Assembly (NCBI RefSeq): GCF_023515955.1
Contig: NZ_CP097322.1
Location: 1,116,001 to 1,180,000, forward strand
Reading direction: 5' to 3'
Length of the DNA: 64,000 bases
Source of the DNA: Streptomyces sp. RerS4
GTDB lineage: Bacteria > Actinomycetota > Actinomycetes > Streptomycetales > Streptomycetaceae
The notes beneath the pieces were generated by a model, which saw only the letters and a program-made list of their open reading frames with translations, was not told the origin of the DNA and searched no databases. The translations under genes and the position numbers were made by a program. Positions 27,880-37,224 of this stretch are shown here, in pieces. The first letter of the stretch is position 1. The number at the start of each line of letters is the position of its first letter.

Positions 27880-28131
27880 CCGCGCACACCTCCTCTGGAC
27901 CCCGCCCGTGGAGCCTGCCTGCGGAACCCGCCGGTAAAACCTGCCTGTGGTCCCGCTGCCCGCGTGGGCTACTGCTCTGTGAAACGCGCCGTCGAGGCCC
28001 TGCGTTCCCGGCCGGCCCGACGTCTCGTTCCGCGTCTCGCTCCACGCTCGCCGGCGTCGCTCCGGACTGCGAGACCTTCGCGTGGGTTACTCTCGGCCGC
28101 CCCGTCGTCGGTAGTCAAGCGTGAGGAACGC

Positions 28132-28405
28132 GTGCTCCCAGAGGTCTCCGACCTCATCAGCCGCTCGGCCGTCTTCCTTCCCGCCGACCCGCCCCGCGAC
28201 GCGAGGATCGCCCTCTGGCGAATGCCGTCCGACACCACCGACGGCCCGGCCGCCCCACCCCCGAGGACTCCGGCCGGCTCACCCTCCCGCGCCCGACACC
28301 CCCGCAGGGGCCGACGGCACGCCCCGGCTGCCCGCGCCCGAACTCCTGCTCCTCGCCTTCCTCGACCGCCCCCCGGCCGGGTTTCGGCGCGGATGGCCGA
28401 CGTAG
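28132..28405 (+). pseudogene. Remnant of a 5' gene end, possibly SNF2-type helicase
   Basis: A GTG with a GAGGAA ribosome binding site five bases upstream opens a sensible N-terminus ([20 protein letters not shown], then ARIALW). After about 45 codons the sense is lost. A further protein-like segment, [15 protein letters not shown], lies in another frame up to a stop at 28405. From memory the start resembles the N-terminus of streptomycete SNF2-related helicases; I cannot check this. It looks like a gene reduced by internal deletion and frameshift. The rest of the 640-base gap between 27880 and 28521 shows nothing else I can name. Confidence 0.4.
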
Positions 28406-28521
28406 CGCTTGTCGGGGTCACGGGGCGGGATGACGATGGGGGCGCTCACGGGGTCGACCCGCTCCGCTTGCCCCGCCGCGCGCCCGCGCCCCGCCGCACC
28501 ACCGTCCCCCGGGAGGGCCAC

Positions 28522-29902
28522 ATGGCCGATCCGTCGTTGGCCCTGCCGGGCGGGGCCGATCCCACCGAGCGCGGCCGCGCCCTGCGGCGGGCCCACGCCG
28601 CCTTCACCTCGCACGGACGGGTCGTCCCGCCGGTGCGGCCGGTGATCGCGAAGTCCTGGCGGCGGTGCGCGCGGGCGCGCGTCAGCCCCGAGTGCGCGCC
28701 ACGCGTGGAGCTGGCGGAGCCGGACCTGCGGGCCTACCGCGAGGAGCACCCGTTGGCCCGGGTGATGCCGCTGTTCCGGGACCTGGTGGGGGCGTTCGCG
28801 GCGCACGGCGCCCATCTGCTGGCGGTGTGCGACGCGCGGGGCGGGCTGCTGTGGGTGGAGGGCGAGCCGGCCACGCTGCGCCGGGCCGAGCGGCTGGGCT
28901 TCGTACCGGGTTCGCGCTGGGCGGAGGCGGCGATGGGAACCAACGCACCGGGTACGGCGGTCGCCCTGGGGCAGCCCGTCCAGGTCTTCGGGGCGGAGCA
29001 CTTCAGTCGCCGCGTCCATCCCTGGACCTGTGCGGCGGCGCCGGTCAGGGATCCGGGGACCGGCCAGGTGCTGGGCGCCGTCGACATCACGGGCGGCGAC
29101 GGGCTGGCCCACCCGCACTCGCTGGCCTTCGTCCAGGCCGTGGCGCGGGCCGCCGAGACGCAGTTGGCGCTGCTCGCCCCGGAGCCGGTCGGCGACCCCG
29201 ACACGCTGACGGCGCTCGGCCGGGACGAGGCGCTGCTGGTGCTCGGCGGCCGGCGGATCGCGCTCGGGCGGCGGCACAGCGAGATCCTGGCGCTGCTCGC
29301 GCACCATCCGGAGGGCCTGTCCGGGGAGGAGCTGGCGTACGCCCTGTATGAGGACGAGTCGGTGTCGGCGGTGACCCTGCGGGCGGAACTGTCGCGGTTG
29401 CGGACCCTGTTGGGCGGCGGGGTGCTGCTGTCTCGCCCCTACCGGACCGCCGTGCCGCTGGAGGCCGACTTCACGGCGGTGAGCCGGCATCTGGCGGCGG
29501 GCGCGGTCTCGGCGGCCCTCACCCGCTATCCGGGGCCGCTGCTGCCGGCGTCCCGCGCGCCCGGCGTCGTACGGCTGCGGCGGCGGATCGAGGACCAGGC
29601 GCGGGCGGCGGTGATCGCGCGGGCGGACGCGGGGCTGTTGGCGGACTGGGTGTGCCGGCCGTGGGGCGCGGAGGATCCCGACGTGTGGCGGGCGCTGGCC
29701 GACGCCCTGCCCGCGGAGGCGGCCGGCGGCGCTGGCCCGCGTCCGGGCGCTGGACGCGGAGTTGGGCGTAGACGTGGACGCGGGCCTACGCGCCGACCTG
29801 CGCCCGGACCCGCGCACGCACCCGCGCCCGGACCCGCGCCCGGACCCGCGCGCGGGCTCCGTCGTCGGGCGTGCAACGTCCGCGCAACCCACCCGCCCCT
29901 AG
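28522..29902 (+). CDS. GAF-domain winged-helix regulator, frameshifted near the 3' end
   Basis: This regulator of about 460 residues precedes an aldehyde dehydrogenase gene. The N-terminal half has an AcoR/DhaR-like sensor GAF domain ([40 protein letters not shown]). Residues about 230-330 form an OmpR-like winged helix ([36 protein letters not shown]). The main frame has no stop and runs on through the dehydrogenase start. The expected tail ([14 protein letters not shown]) lies one base over and ends with TAG at 29900-29902, so one extra base is present at about 29715-29735. The ATG has GGGAGG upstream. It probably controls the downstream gene. Confidence 0.78.
29801..29848 (+). repeat. Four 12-bp tandem repeats in the regulator tail
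   Basis: Four units of CGCCCGGACCCG (the second diverged) encode repeated Arg-Pro-Asp-Pro at the C-terminus of the GAF regulator in the corrected frame. The tail is probably disordered. Confidence 0.75.
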
Positions 29903-29958
29903 CCTCCGCACGCAGCGCTGTCGAACGGCGAGCAGCGCCCGGCAAGGGGAGGATCACC

Positions 29959-31482
29959 ATGGCCCGTTACGCCGCGCCCGGTACCGAGGGCGCTCTGATG
30001 TCGTACGAGTCCCGCTACGACCACTACATCGGCGGGGCGTACGTGGCGCCCGCGCGGGGACGGTACTTCGAGAACCCCTCCCCCGTGACCGGCCTGCCCT
30101 TCACGGAGGTCGCGCGCGGTACGGCCGAGGACGTGGAGCGCGCGCTGGACGCGGCGCACGCGGCGGCGCCCGCCTGGGGGCGCACGTCGGCGACCGAGCG
30201 CTCCGCGATCCTGCTGCGCGTCGCGGACCGCATGGAGCGCAACCTGGAGGCGCTCGCGGTCGCGGAGAGCTGGGAGAACGGCAAGCCGATCCGCGAGACC
30301 CTGGCGGCCGACATGCCGCTGGCCGTGGACCAGTTCCGCTATTTCGCGGGCGCGTTGCGCGCGCAGGAGGGCGCGCTCAGCCAGCTCGACGAGGACACCG
30401 TCGCCTACCACTTCCACGAGCCGTTGGGGGTGGTCGGGCAGATCATCCCGTGGAACTTCCCGATCCTGATGGCGGTATGGAAGCTCGCCCCGGCGCTGGC
30501 GGCCGGCAACACGGTGGTGCTCAAGCCGGCCGAGCAGACGCCGGTGTCGGTGCACTACTGGCTGAGCCTGGTGGCGGACCTGCTGCCGCCGGGGGTGCTG
30601 AACATCGTCAACGGTTTCGGCGAGGAAGCGGGCAAACCGCTCGCGTCGAGCCCGCGCGTGGCGAAGGTGGCCTTCACCGGGGAGACCTCCACCGGACGGC
30701 TGATCATGCAGTACGCGGCGGAGCACCTGATCCCCGTCACCCTCGAACTCGGCGGCAAGAGCCCCAATCTCTTCTTCGACGACATCTGGACGACCGACGA
30801 CGACCTGCGCGACAAGGCCCTGGAGGGCTTCACGATGTTCGCGCTGAACCAGGGCGAGGTGTGTACGAGCCCCTCGCGCGCCCTGATCGAACGCGGCCGG
30901 TACGCGGACTTCCTGGACGCGGCGGTGGCCCGTACGGAACTGATCGTGCCGGGCCATCCGCTGGACACGGACACGATGATCGGCGCGCAGGCCTCGCGGG
31001 AGCAGCTGAAGAAGGTCCTCTCCTACGTGGAGATCGGGCAGCGGGAGGGCGCGAAGATCCTCACGGGTGGCGAACGCGTCGAGCACGGCGGCGAGCTGGC
31101 CGGCGGTTACTACGTCCAGCCGACCATCTTCGAGGGCGACAACCGGATGCGGATCTTCCAGGAGGAGATCTTCGGCCCGGTGGTGTCGGTGACCTCGTTC
31201 CAGGACTTCGACGACGCGGTCCGCATCGCCAACGACACCTCCTACGGCCTGGGCGCGGGCGTGTGGACCCGCGACATGAACACGGCCTACCGGGCGGGCC
31301 GCGCCATCCAGGCCGGCCGCGTCTGGACGAACTGCTACCACGCCTACCCGGCGCACGCCGCCTTCGGTGGCTACAAGCAGTCCGGCATCGGCCGCGAGAC
31401 CCACAAGATGATGCTGGAGCACTACCAGCAGACGAAGAACCTCCTCGTGTCGTACTCCCCGAAGAAGCTCGGCTTCTTCTAG
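29959..31482 (+). CDS. NAD-dependent aldehyde dehydrogenase (ExaC/AldB type)
   Basis: This 507-residue aldehyde dehydrogenase is close to the acetaldehyde/ethanol-inducible class (ExaC, AldB). It shows the N-terminal [20 protein letters not shown], the NAD-site [20 protein letters not shown], the general-base segment [10 protein letters not shown] and the catalytic Cys in [13 protein letters not shown]; the C-terminus has the class end [17 protein letters not shown]. It oxidises short aldehydes to acids in the cytoplasm. The ATG at 29959 follows AAGGGGAGG. The upstream GAF regulator is the likely activator, as AcoR-type regulators control such genes. A GC-rich hairpin ends the unit. Confidence 0.93.
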   Translation: MARYAAPGTEGALMSYESRYDHYIGGAYVAPARGRYFENPSPVTGLPFTEVARGTAEDVERALDAAHAAAPAWGRTSATERSAILLRVADRMERNLEALAVAESWENGKPIRETLAADMPLAVDQFRYFAGALRAQEGALSQLDEDTVAYHFHEPLGVVGQIIPWNFPILMAVWKLAPALAAGNTVVLKPAEQTPVSVHYWLSLVADLLPPGVLNIVNGFGEEAGKPLASSPRVAKVAFTGETSTGRLIMQYAAEHLIPVTLELGGKSPNLFFDDIWTTDDDLRDKALEGFTMFALNQGEVCTSPSRALIERGRYADFLDAAVARTELIVPGHPLDTDTMIGAQASREQLKKVLSYVEIGQREGAKILTGGERVEHGGELAGGYYVQPTIFEGDNRMRIFQEEIFGPVVSVTSFQDFDDAVRIANDTSYGLGAGVWTRDMNTAYRAGRAIQAGRVWTNCYHAYPAHAAFGGYKQSGIGRETHKMMLEHYQQTKNLLVSYSPKKLGFF

Positions 31483-31527
31483 GACCGCATCCGCTCGGCC
31501 GACACCTTCCCCACCGTCTGACACCAC

Positions 31528-31560
31528 GCCCCGGGCCGCCGGTACCACGGCGCCCGGGGC
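31528..31560. terminator. Hairpin after aldehyde dehydrogenase
   Basis: GCCCCGGGC (31528-31536) pairs exactly with GCCCGGGGC (31552-31560), and inner GCCG/CGGC extend the stem after a one-base bulge. It lies 45 bases after the dehydrogenase stop. Confidence 0.65.
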
Positions 31561-31676
31561 TCCGGTGCGGCCATCTGTCGGTACGGGCGGCCGGTCGCGG
31601 CCCGGAGCGGGTAGGGATCCGGCGGGTGGCGGGGCGTTCCCCGTCGCCGGGGCCCGTCGCGAGTCTGGAGCGCACC

Positions 31677-32615
31677 GTGTCGATGAGCAGCGGCGATGCC
31701 GTGGAGGTCTCGCGGGAGGAGTTCGACGCGGTCTTCGCCGCGCTGCGGACCTGGGAGCGGTGGGCGGCGGCCGGGGAGCGGGGGGCCTGGAACCGGGTCA
31801 CGGCGGAGCACGTGCGGCGGGCCGCCGCGCTGGTGCTGGACGGGACGACGGTGCCCCTGGGGCGGCCCTGGGACACGCGGCCCGGCCCCGAGAACGCGAA
31901 GCCGGCCCTGCACCACATGTCCGACCTCGGTGACGTGGAGCCCCCGGAGCCGACCGTCCACAAGGACTTCCTCGCCGTCGACTACCACGGCAAGGCCGTC
32001 ACCCACCTCGACGCGCTGTCGCACGTCGCCTACCGGGGGCGCCTCTACGACGGGCACCCGGCGCGCGAGGTCATCGGCGCGGGCGGCGCACGTTTCGGCT
32101 CGGTGGCGGCGCTCGGACCGCTCGTCGCCAAGGGCGTGCTGCTGGACCTGCCCGCCGTCCTGGGGACGGACTGGCTGGAGCCCGGCCACGCGGTACGGGC
32201 CCGTGACGTGGTCGAGGCCGAGCGGGCACTCGGCGTGGGCATCGACGACGGGTGCGCGGTGCTGCTGCGCACCGGGCGGTTCCGGCGCCGCCGCGAGCTG
32301 GGCCCCTGGGACGTGGACGCGGCGAGCGCGGGCTTCCACGTGGACGCGTTGCCGCTGCTGGCCGAGCGCGCGATCAGCCTGCTCGGCGCGGACGGGGACA
32401 GCGACGTACGCCCCTCCCCCGTCGAGGGCCTCCACTCCCCCGTCCACGCCCTGGCCGTCGCCGCCATGGGGGTGCCCCTGCTGGACAACCTCGACCTGGA
32501 GGCGCTCTCGGCCGCCTGCGCCCGCGCGGGGCGCTACGAGTTCATGATCGTGGTGAGCCCCCTCGACGTTCCCGGAGGGACGGGATCCCCGGTCAATCCG
32601 GTCGCCGTCCTGTGA
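31677..32615 (+). CDS. Cyclase-family hydrolase, kynurenine-formamidase-like
   Basis: This 312-residue protein belongs to the cyclase/kynurenine formamidase family (PF04199), which are metal-dependent amide or ester hydrolases. The core motif THLDALSHVAYRGRLYDG (about residue 105) carries the HxDxxxH metal-binding pattern; a further HSPVHALAV and GMRxx-like segment close the fold. The GTG at 31677 is preferred because GGAG lies six bases upstream; an ATG two codons later is also possible. It follows the dehydrogenase terminator and so has its own promoter. The substrate could be an N-formyl amine or a cyclic ester. Confidence 0.85.
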   Translation: MSMSSGDAVEVSREEFDAVFAALRTWERWAAAGERGAWNRVTAEHVRRAAALVLDGTTVPLGRPWDTRPGPENAKPALHHMSDLGDVEPPEPTVHKDFLAVDYHGKAVTHLDALSHVAYRGRLYDGHPAREVIGAGGARFGSVAALGPLVAKGVLLDLPAVLGTDWLEPGHAVRARDVVEAERALGVGIDDGCAVLLRTGRFRRRRELGPWDVDAASAGFHVDALPLLAERAISLLGADGDSDVRPSPVEGLHSPVHALAVAAMGVPLLDNLDLEALSAACARAGRYEFMIVVSPLDVPGGTGSPVNPVAVL

Positions 32616-32640
32616 AGGGACAAATAACCAGGAATATACT
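32611..32640 (+). promoter_or_regulatory. Possible promoter for the SpoIIE-type protein
   Basis: TATACT at 32635-32640 matches a -10 box, with TGTGAA at 32611-32616 as a weak -35 at 18 bases. The segment is AT-rich for this genome (GACAAATAACCAGGAATATA) and lies just before the predicted start at 32670. Confidence 0.35.
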
Positions 32641-32669
32641 CAAAACGCTGAACCAGCGGCCGATCCACC

Positions 32670-35555
32670 GTGAGCGACGAGCGAGCACACCGGCAAGGGG
32701 AAGTGGTGCAGATGGGGGTCACGGGAGACGAGATCGGTCCCGCACGCTCCCGTGAGCGGTTCCTGGTGGGCGAAACGATCGAGACGATCGAAACGGGCGT
32801 ACGGGACGCGAGGGACGTGCGCCGCGTACAGGGGGTACGGGGTCCGATCCTGAACTCGTGGCTGCGCTGCCGGCTGCTGGGGCTGTCCCCGGACCAGACC
32901 GAGCTGCCCTACCGGGACGACTTCGACCCGGACAGTCGACTCGTACGGGCCGCCGTACCCGTGCTGGACCGACTGCAGACCCGTTTCTCCGGCGGTCGGA
33001 TGAACATCTCGCTCGCCGACGCGAACGGCACCGTGCTGCAACGCCGCTTCGGCGAACCCGACCTGGCCCGGAGCCTGCCCCCCATCCAGAGCGTGCCCGG
33101 CTTCGTCTTCGCCGAGCGGGTCGCGGGCACCAACGGCATCGGCCTCGCGCTGGCCGAGCGGCACCTGATCCACGTCTACGGCGCCGAGCACTTCGCCGAG
33201 CGCTCCCAGTCGAGCGCCTGTTCCGCCGTCCCCATCCGCGACCAGCTCAGCGGGCACATCGTGGGCGTGCTGTGCTTCGGGTACCCGTACACGTACGAGC
33301 ACCCGGCCCTGGCCGTCCTGGTCTCCCGGGCGGCGGAGTCGATCGAGCGGCGGCTGATGGAGCAGAGCTCGGCGCGCGAGCGCGGGCTGCTGCGGGCCTA
33401 CCTCGACGCCGAACGGCACGCCGCGACGGCCGGGGCCGCCGATAACGGGCAGCCCGCCGAGCCGGGCAGGCTGATCGACGTCGGACTGATCGACGTCGGC
33501 CGGCTCGACATCGAACTGGACCCGCGCGATCAGATGATCCTCAAGGAGAAGGCGACCGAGCTGATCTCCTCGTCCCGACGGGCCGCCGTCGACGTGCCCC
33601 TCGTCCACGGCCGGGAGGCCACCCTCCTCAGCCACCCCATCACGAGCCCCTCCGGGGTGGAGGGCATGGTCGTCGAGGCCGTGCTCGGCGGCGACGTCGA
33701 CGCGCCGCCGGTCCACCACCTCCCCGTATCGCCCCGCACCGGACCACGGCACGCCGGACCACGGCACGCGGGATCATCGCCCGCCCAGCCGCCGCCCGAC
33801 ACCGCCGGACCCGGCCGCCCTCCGGTTCGCGGCCTCGTGCTGGTGGGCGAGCCGGAGGTCGGCAAGTACGCCATCGCGGCGCGGCGCCGCCTGGAGCTGC
33901 TGGCCGAGGCCAGCACCCGCATCGGCACCACCCTCGACGTGGGCCGCACCGCCCGCGAGCTGGCCGAGACGGCGGTCCCGAGCCTGGCCGACTACGTCAC
34001 CATCGACCTGCCCGAGGCCGTGCTGCGCGGCGACGAGGCCGCCGATCCCGGGACGAACCTGTACCGCACGGTGGTCCACGGCATCCGCGACGACTGCCCC
34101 TTCTACCCGGCCGGGCAGCACCTGGAGCTGCTGCCCGGAACCCCCCACATGCGCTGCCTGACCAGCGGGCACGCCATCCTCGAACCCGAGCTGAACGCCG
34201 CGGCCGGCTGGATCGCCCAGAACCCGCAGCGCGCCGAGCGGCTCCTCGCGTACGGCGTGCACTCGCTCATCGTCGTTCCGCTGCTGGCCCGAGGCGTCCT
34301 GCTGGGCATCGCGGCCTTCTACCGCTCGACGGATCCCGCCCCCTTCGGGGACGACGACAGCCGGCTGGCCCAGGAACTCGTCGCCCGCGCCGCCCTGTGC
34401 ATCGACAACGCGCGCCGCTACACCCGCGAGCACACCCTGGCCCTCGCCCTGCAACGCAGCCTCCTGCCCCGCGGCCTGCCTGAGCAGGGCGCGGTCGAGG
34501 TCGCCCACCGCTACGTGCCCGCCGAGTCCGGGGTGGGCGGGGACTGGTTCGACGTCATCCCCCTGTCCGGTACCCGCGTCGCCCTCCTCGTGGGCGACGT
34601 CGTCGGCCACGGGCTGCACGCCGCCGCCACCATGGGCCGGCTGCGGACCGCCGCCCGCACCTTCGCCGAACTGGACCTCGCCCCCGACGAACTCCTCACC
34701 CACCTGGACAACCTCCTGGTGCGCCTGGACCGCGAGGAGGGCGACGGGAGCGCCACGGGCAGCACCGGCATCGTCGGCGCCACGTGCCTGTACGTCATCT
34801 ACGACCCCACCTCGCGGCAGTGCACCATGGCCCGTGCCGGCCACCTCCCGCCGGCGCTGGTCCACCCCGACGGCAGCGTGACCTTCCCCGACCTGCCGGC
34901 CGGGCCGCCGCTGGGATTGGGCGGCCTGCCCTTCGAGACGGCCGAGATCGAGCTGCCCGAGGACAGCACGCTCGTCCTCTACACCGACGGCCTCGTGGAC
35001 GACCGCGACCGCGACATCGACGTCGCCCTCGACCTGCTGCGGCGGGCCCTGGCCCGGCCCGACCGGACCGCCGAGGACACCTGCCAGGCGGTCATGGACG
35101 TCATGGCGCCCGAGCACCCGAGCGACGACATCGCCCTGCTCGTCGCCCGCCCCCACACCCTGCCCGCCGACCGGATCGCCACGTGGGACCTGCCGGCCGA
35201 TCCCGCACGGGTCGCCGAGGTCCGCGCGGCCGCCACCCGCCGGCTGGCCGACTGGGACCTGGACGAGCTCGCGTTCGCCGTGGAGCTGCTGCTCAGCGAA
35301 CTGGTCACCAACGCGGTCCGCTACGGCACCGAGCCGATCCAGGTGCGCCTGATCCACGACCGCACCCACGACCACGCGCTGATCTGCGAGGTCTCCGACG
35401 GCAGCAGCACCGCCCCGCACCTGCGGCGGGCGGCCACCACGGACGAGGGCGGGCGGGGCCTGTTCCTCGTCGCGCAGCTGGCCCGGGCGTGGGGCACCCG
35501 CTACACCCCCCGGGGCAAGGTCATCTGGGCCGAATGCGCCCTGAGCGCCGCCTGA
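32670..35555 (+). CDS. GAF / SpoIIE phosphatase / HATPase signalling protein
   Basis: This 961-residue protein carries both arms of a partner-switch. Residues about 95-235 form an AcoR/DhaR-like GAF sensor (VAGTNGIGLALAERHLIHVY; HFAERSQSSACSAVPI). About 395-590 is a second GAF domain. About 610-820 is a SpoIIE-type PP2C phosphatase (GVGGDWFDVIPL; GDVVGHGLHAAATMGR; DDIALLVAR). About 840-955 is an anti-sigma-like HATPase (LLLSELVTNAVRYG; DEGGRGLFLVAQLA). The phosphatase would dephosphorylate a STAS antagonist while the ATPase domain could bind or phosphorylate it. The GTG at 32670 lacks a clear site; GTG 32706 or ATG 32712 after AAGGGGAA are alternatives. Confidence 0.9.
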   Translation: MSDERAHRQGEVVQMGVTGDEIGPARSRERFLVGETIETIETGVRDARDVRRVQGVRGPILNSWLRCRLLGLSPDQTELPYRDDFDPDSRLVRAAVPVLDRLQTRFSGGRMNISLADANGTVLQRRFGEPDLARSLPPIQSVPGFVFAERVAGTNGIGLALAERHLIHVYGAEHFAERSQSSACSAVPIRDQLSGHIVGVLCFGYPYTYEHPALAVLVSRAAESIERRLMEQSSARERGLLRAYLDAERHAATAGAADNGQPAEPGRLIDVGLIDVGRLDIELDPRDQMILKEKATELISSSRRAAVDVPLVHGREATLLSHPITSPSGVEGMVVEAVLGGDVDAPPVHHLPVSPRTGPRHAGPRHAGSSPAQPPPDTAGPGRPPVRGLVLVGEPEVGKYAIAARRRLELLAEASTRIGTTLDVGRTARELAETAVPSLADYVTIDLPEAVLRGDEAADPGTNLYRTVVHGIRDDCPFYPAGQHLELLPGTPHMRCLTSGHAILEPELNAAAGWIAQNPQRAERLLAYGVHSLIVVPLLARGVLLGIAAFYRSTDPAPFGDDDSRLAQELVARAALCIDNARRYTREHTLALALQRSLLPRGLPEQGAVEVAHRYVPAESGVGGDWFDVIPLSGTRVALLVGDVVGHGLHAAATMGRLRTAARTFAELDLAPDELLTHLDNLLVRLDREEGDGSATGSTGIVGATCLYVIYDPTSRQCTMARAGHLPPALVHPDGSVTFPDLPAGPPLGLGGLPFETAEIELPEDSTLVLYTDGLVDDRDRDIDVALDLLRRALARPDRTAEDTCQAVMDVMAPEHPSDDIALLVARPHTLPADRIATWDLPADPARVAEVRAAATRRLADWDLDELAFAVELLLSELVTNAVRYGTEPIQVRLIHDRTHDHALICEVSDGSSTAPHLRRAATTDEGGRGLFLVAQLARAWGTRYTPRGKVIWAECALSAA

Positions 35556-35637
35556 GCACCATCCGCCTGCCGCCCCGAATGCCGGCTCGACATCCTGAAT
35601 GCTCCTGAATGCGCCGCCAATGCGGCTTAATGTCCCT

Positions 35638-37224
35638 ATGCCACTGAATGCCCGGCACTCCGACGAAGAACCCCTCGTGCGGATACGGGGTCTCGGCAAG
35701 CGCTACGGCGGCACCGTCGCGCTCGACGCGGTCAGCCTCGACCTGCACCGCGGCAGCGTGCTCGCACTCCTCGGGCCCAACGGCGCCGGGAAGTCCACGA
35801 TCGTCAAGGTGCTCGCCGGCGTCCTGGCGGCCGACGAGGGCGAGGTGACGGTGGCCGGCCACCCCCTCGGGTCCGAGGCCGCCTCCGACAGGATGTCGTT
35901 CATCCACCAGGACCTCGGACTGGTCGAGTGGATGACGGTCGCCGAGAACATCGCCCTGGGCACCGGCTATCCGCGCCGCCACGGCCTGATCTCCTGGCGG
36001 CGGACCCGGCAGCTCTGCGCCGATGCCCTGCGGACCGTCGCCGGACACCTCGACGCCGACGCCCGCATCGCGGACCTCGCGCCCGCCGAGCGTTCCCTCG
36101 TGGCCATCGCTCGGGCCCTCGCCCGCCGGGCGGAGCTCATCGTCCTCGACGAGCCGACCGCCACGCTCCCCGCCGCCGACTGCGCCCGGCTCTTCGACGT
36201 CCTGCACGCGCTGCGCGACCGGGGCCACGGCATCCTGTACGTCAGCCACCGGCTGGACGAGGTGTACCGGGTCGCCGACACGTTCGCCGTCCTGCGCGAC
36301 GGCCGCCTGGTCGGGCAGGGGCCGCTCCCCGGGTACGACCCCGACCGGCTGGTCCGTGCCATCGCCGGCGGCGCGCCTGCCCGGCGCGGTACCGCCCCCG
36401 CCGTGCCCGCCGGCCGGCCGCCCGTCCTGCGCCTCGACGCCGTGACGACCGGCCGCGTCGGGCACGGCGGACACACCGGGCACGCCGGGCGCACCGGGCC
36501 CGTCACCCTGGAGCTGGCCGCCGGCGAGATCGTCGGCATGGTGGGGCTGACCGGCGCCGGCCACATGGACCTGGGCCGTGCGCTCGCCGGCGCCCTGCCG
36601 ATGCCGGCCGGGCAGGCGCCGCTCCAAGGCCGGGCGCTGCTCGACGGCCGCCCGTACCACCCGCGTACGGTCGCCGCCGCCCTCGGCCGGGGGGTCGGTT
36701 TCGTGGCCGCCAATCGGCAGGAGGAGGGCTGCGCACCCGACCTGACGGTCCGGGAGAACTTCCTCGCCAACCCCCGGGCGGCCGGCGTGCCGGCGTGGCG
36801 TTGGCTCGGCCCCCGGCGCGAGCGCCGCGAGGCCGCCGGCCTGATCGAACGGTTCTCGGTGCGCCCCCGCGACAGCGAGGCGCCCCTCGCCACCCTGTCC
36901 GGCGGCCACCAGCAGAAGGTGGTCCTCGGCCGGTGGCTCCGGGGGCGGCTGCGGGTGCTGGTCCTCGAAGAGCCGACCGCGAGCGTGGACGTGGGCGCCA
37001 AGGCGGCGATCCACCGGCTGCTGGACGACGCCGCCGCCGAGGGCCTGGCGGTCCTGCTGGTCTCCACCGACTTCGAGGAGGTCGCGGACCTCTGCCACCG
37101 CGCGCTGGTCTTCGTACGCGGTGTGGTCGCGGCGGAGCTGGCCGGTGCGGACCTGACCCCGGCCGAGCTCACCCGCGCCGCCTCGGCCATGCCCGCTATC
37201 ACCGGAAGCGCGACGAACCCGTGA
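35638..37224 (+). CDS. Sugar ABC importer, double ATPase (RbsA/XylG type)
   Basis: This 528-residue protein has two fused ABC ATPase domains, as in ribose, xylose and galactoside importers. Domain 1 has Walker A GPNGAGKST (about residue 48) and Walker B LIVLDEPTATLP. Domain 2 has the usual degenerate P-loop GLTGAGHMDLGRAL (about 304) and a good signature LSGGHQQKVVLG, with LEEPTASVDVGAK. It powers the permease encoded next, whose GTG overlaps this stop by four bases. The start is uncertain: several ATGs lie in an upstream run of CTGAATGC-like repeats with no ribosome binding site; 35638 gives the shortest sensible N-terminus. Confidence 0.9.
   Translation: MPLNARHSDEEPLVRIRGLGKRYGGTVALDAVSLDLHRGSVLALLGPNGAGKSTIVKVLAGVLAADEGEVTVAGHPLGSEAASDRMSFIHQDLGLVEWMTVAENIALGTGYPRRHGLISWRRTRQLCADALRTVAGHLDADARIADLAPAERSLVAIARALARRAELIVLDEPTATLPAADCARLFDVLHALRDRGHGILYVSHRLDEVYRVADTFAVLRDGRLVGQGPLPGYDPDRLVRAIAGGAPARRGTAPAVPAGRPPVLRLDAVTTGRVGHGGHTGHAGRTGPVTLELAAGEIVGMVGLTGAGHMDLGRALAGALPMPAGQAPLQGRALLDGRPYHPRTVAAALGRGVGFVAANRQEEGCAPDLTVRENFLANPRAAGVPAWRWLGPRRERREAAGLIERFSVRPRDSEAPLATLSGGHQQKVVLGRWLRGRLRVLVLEEPTASVDVGAKAAIHRLLDDAAAEGLAVLLVSTDFEEVADLCHRALVFVRGVVAAELAGADLTPAELTRAASAMPAITGSATNP

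Noticed and set aside
27880..28521. Minus-strand frame 27969-28421 as a gene.
   Set aside because: The product is Arg/Gly-rich without domains and no ribosome binding site is present; it is opposite the broken gene remnant.
27688..31482. A single GAF-regulator/aldehyde-dehydrogenase fusion of 1264 residues.
   Set aside because: The dehydrogenase has its own AAGGGGAGG site and a complete normal N-terminus, and the regulator's expected tail and stop are found one base over.
35638..37224. The second P-loop of the sugar importer ATPase as a mutation.
   Set aside because: A degenerate second P-loop is normal for RbsA/XylG double ATPases.
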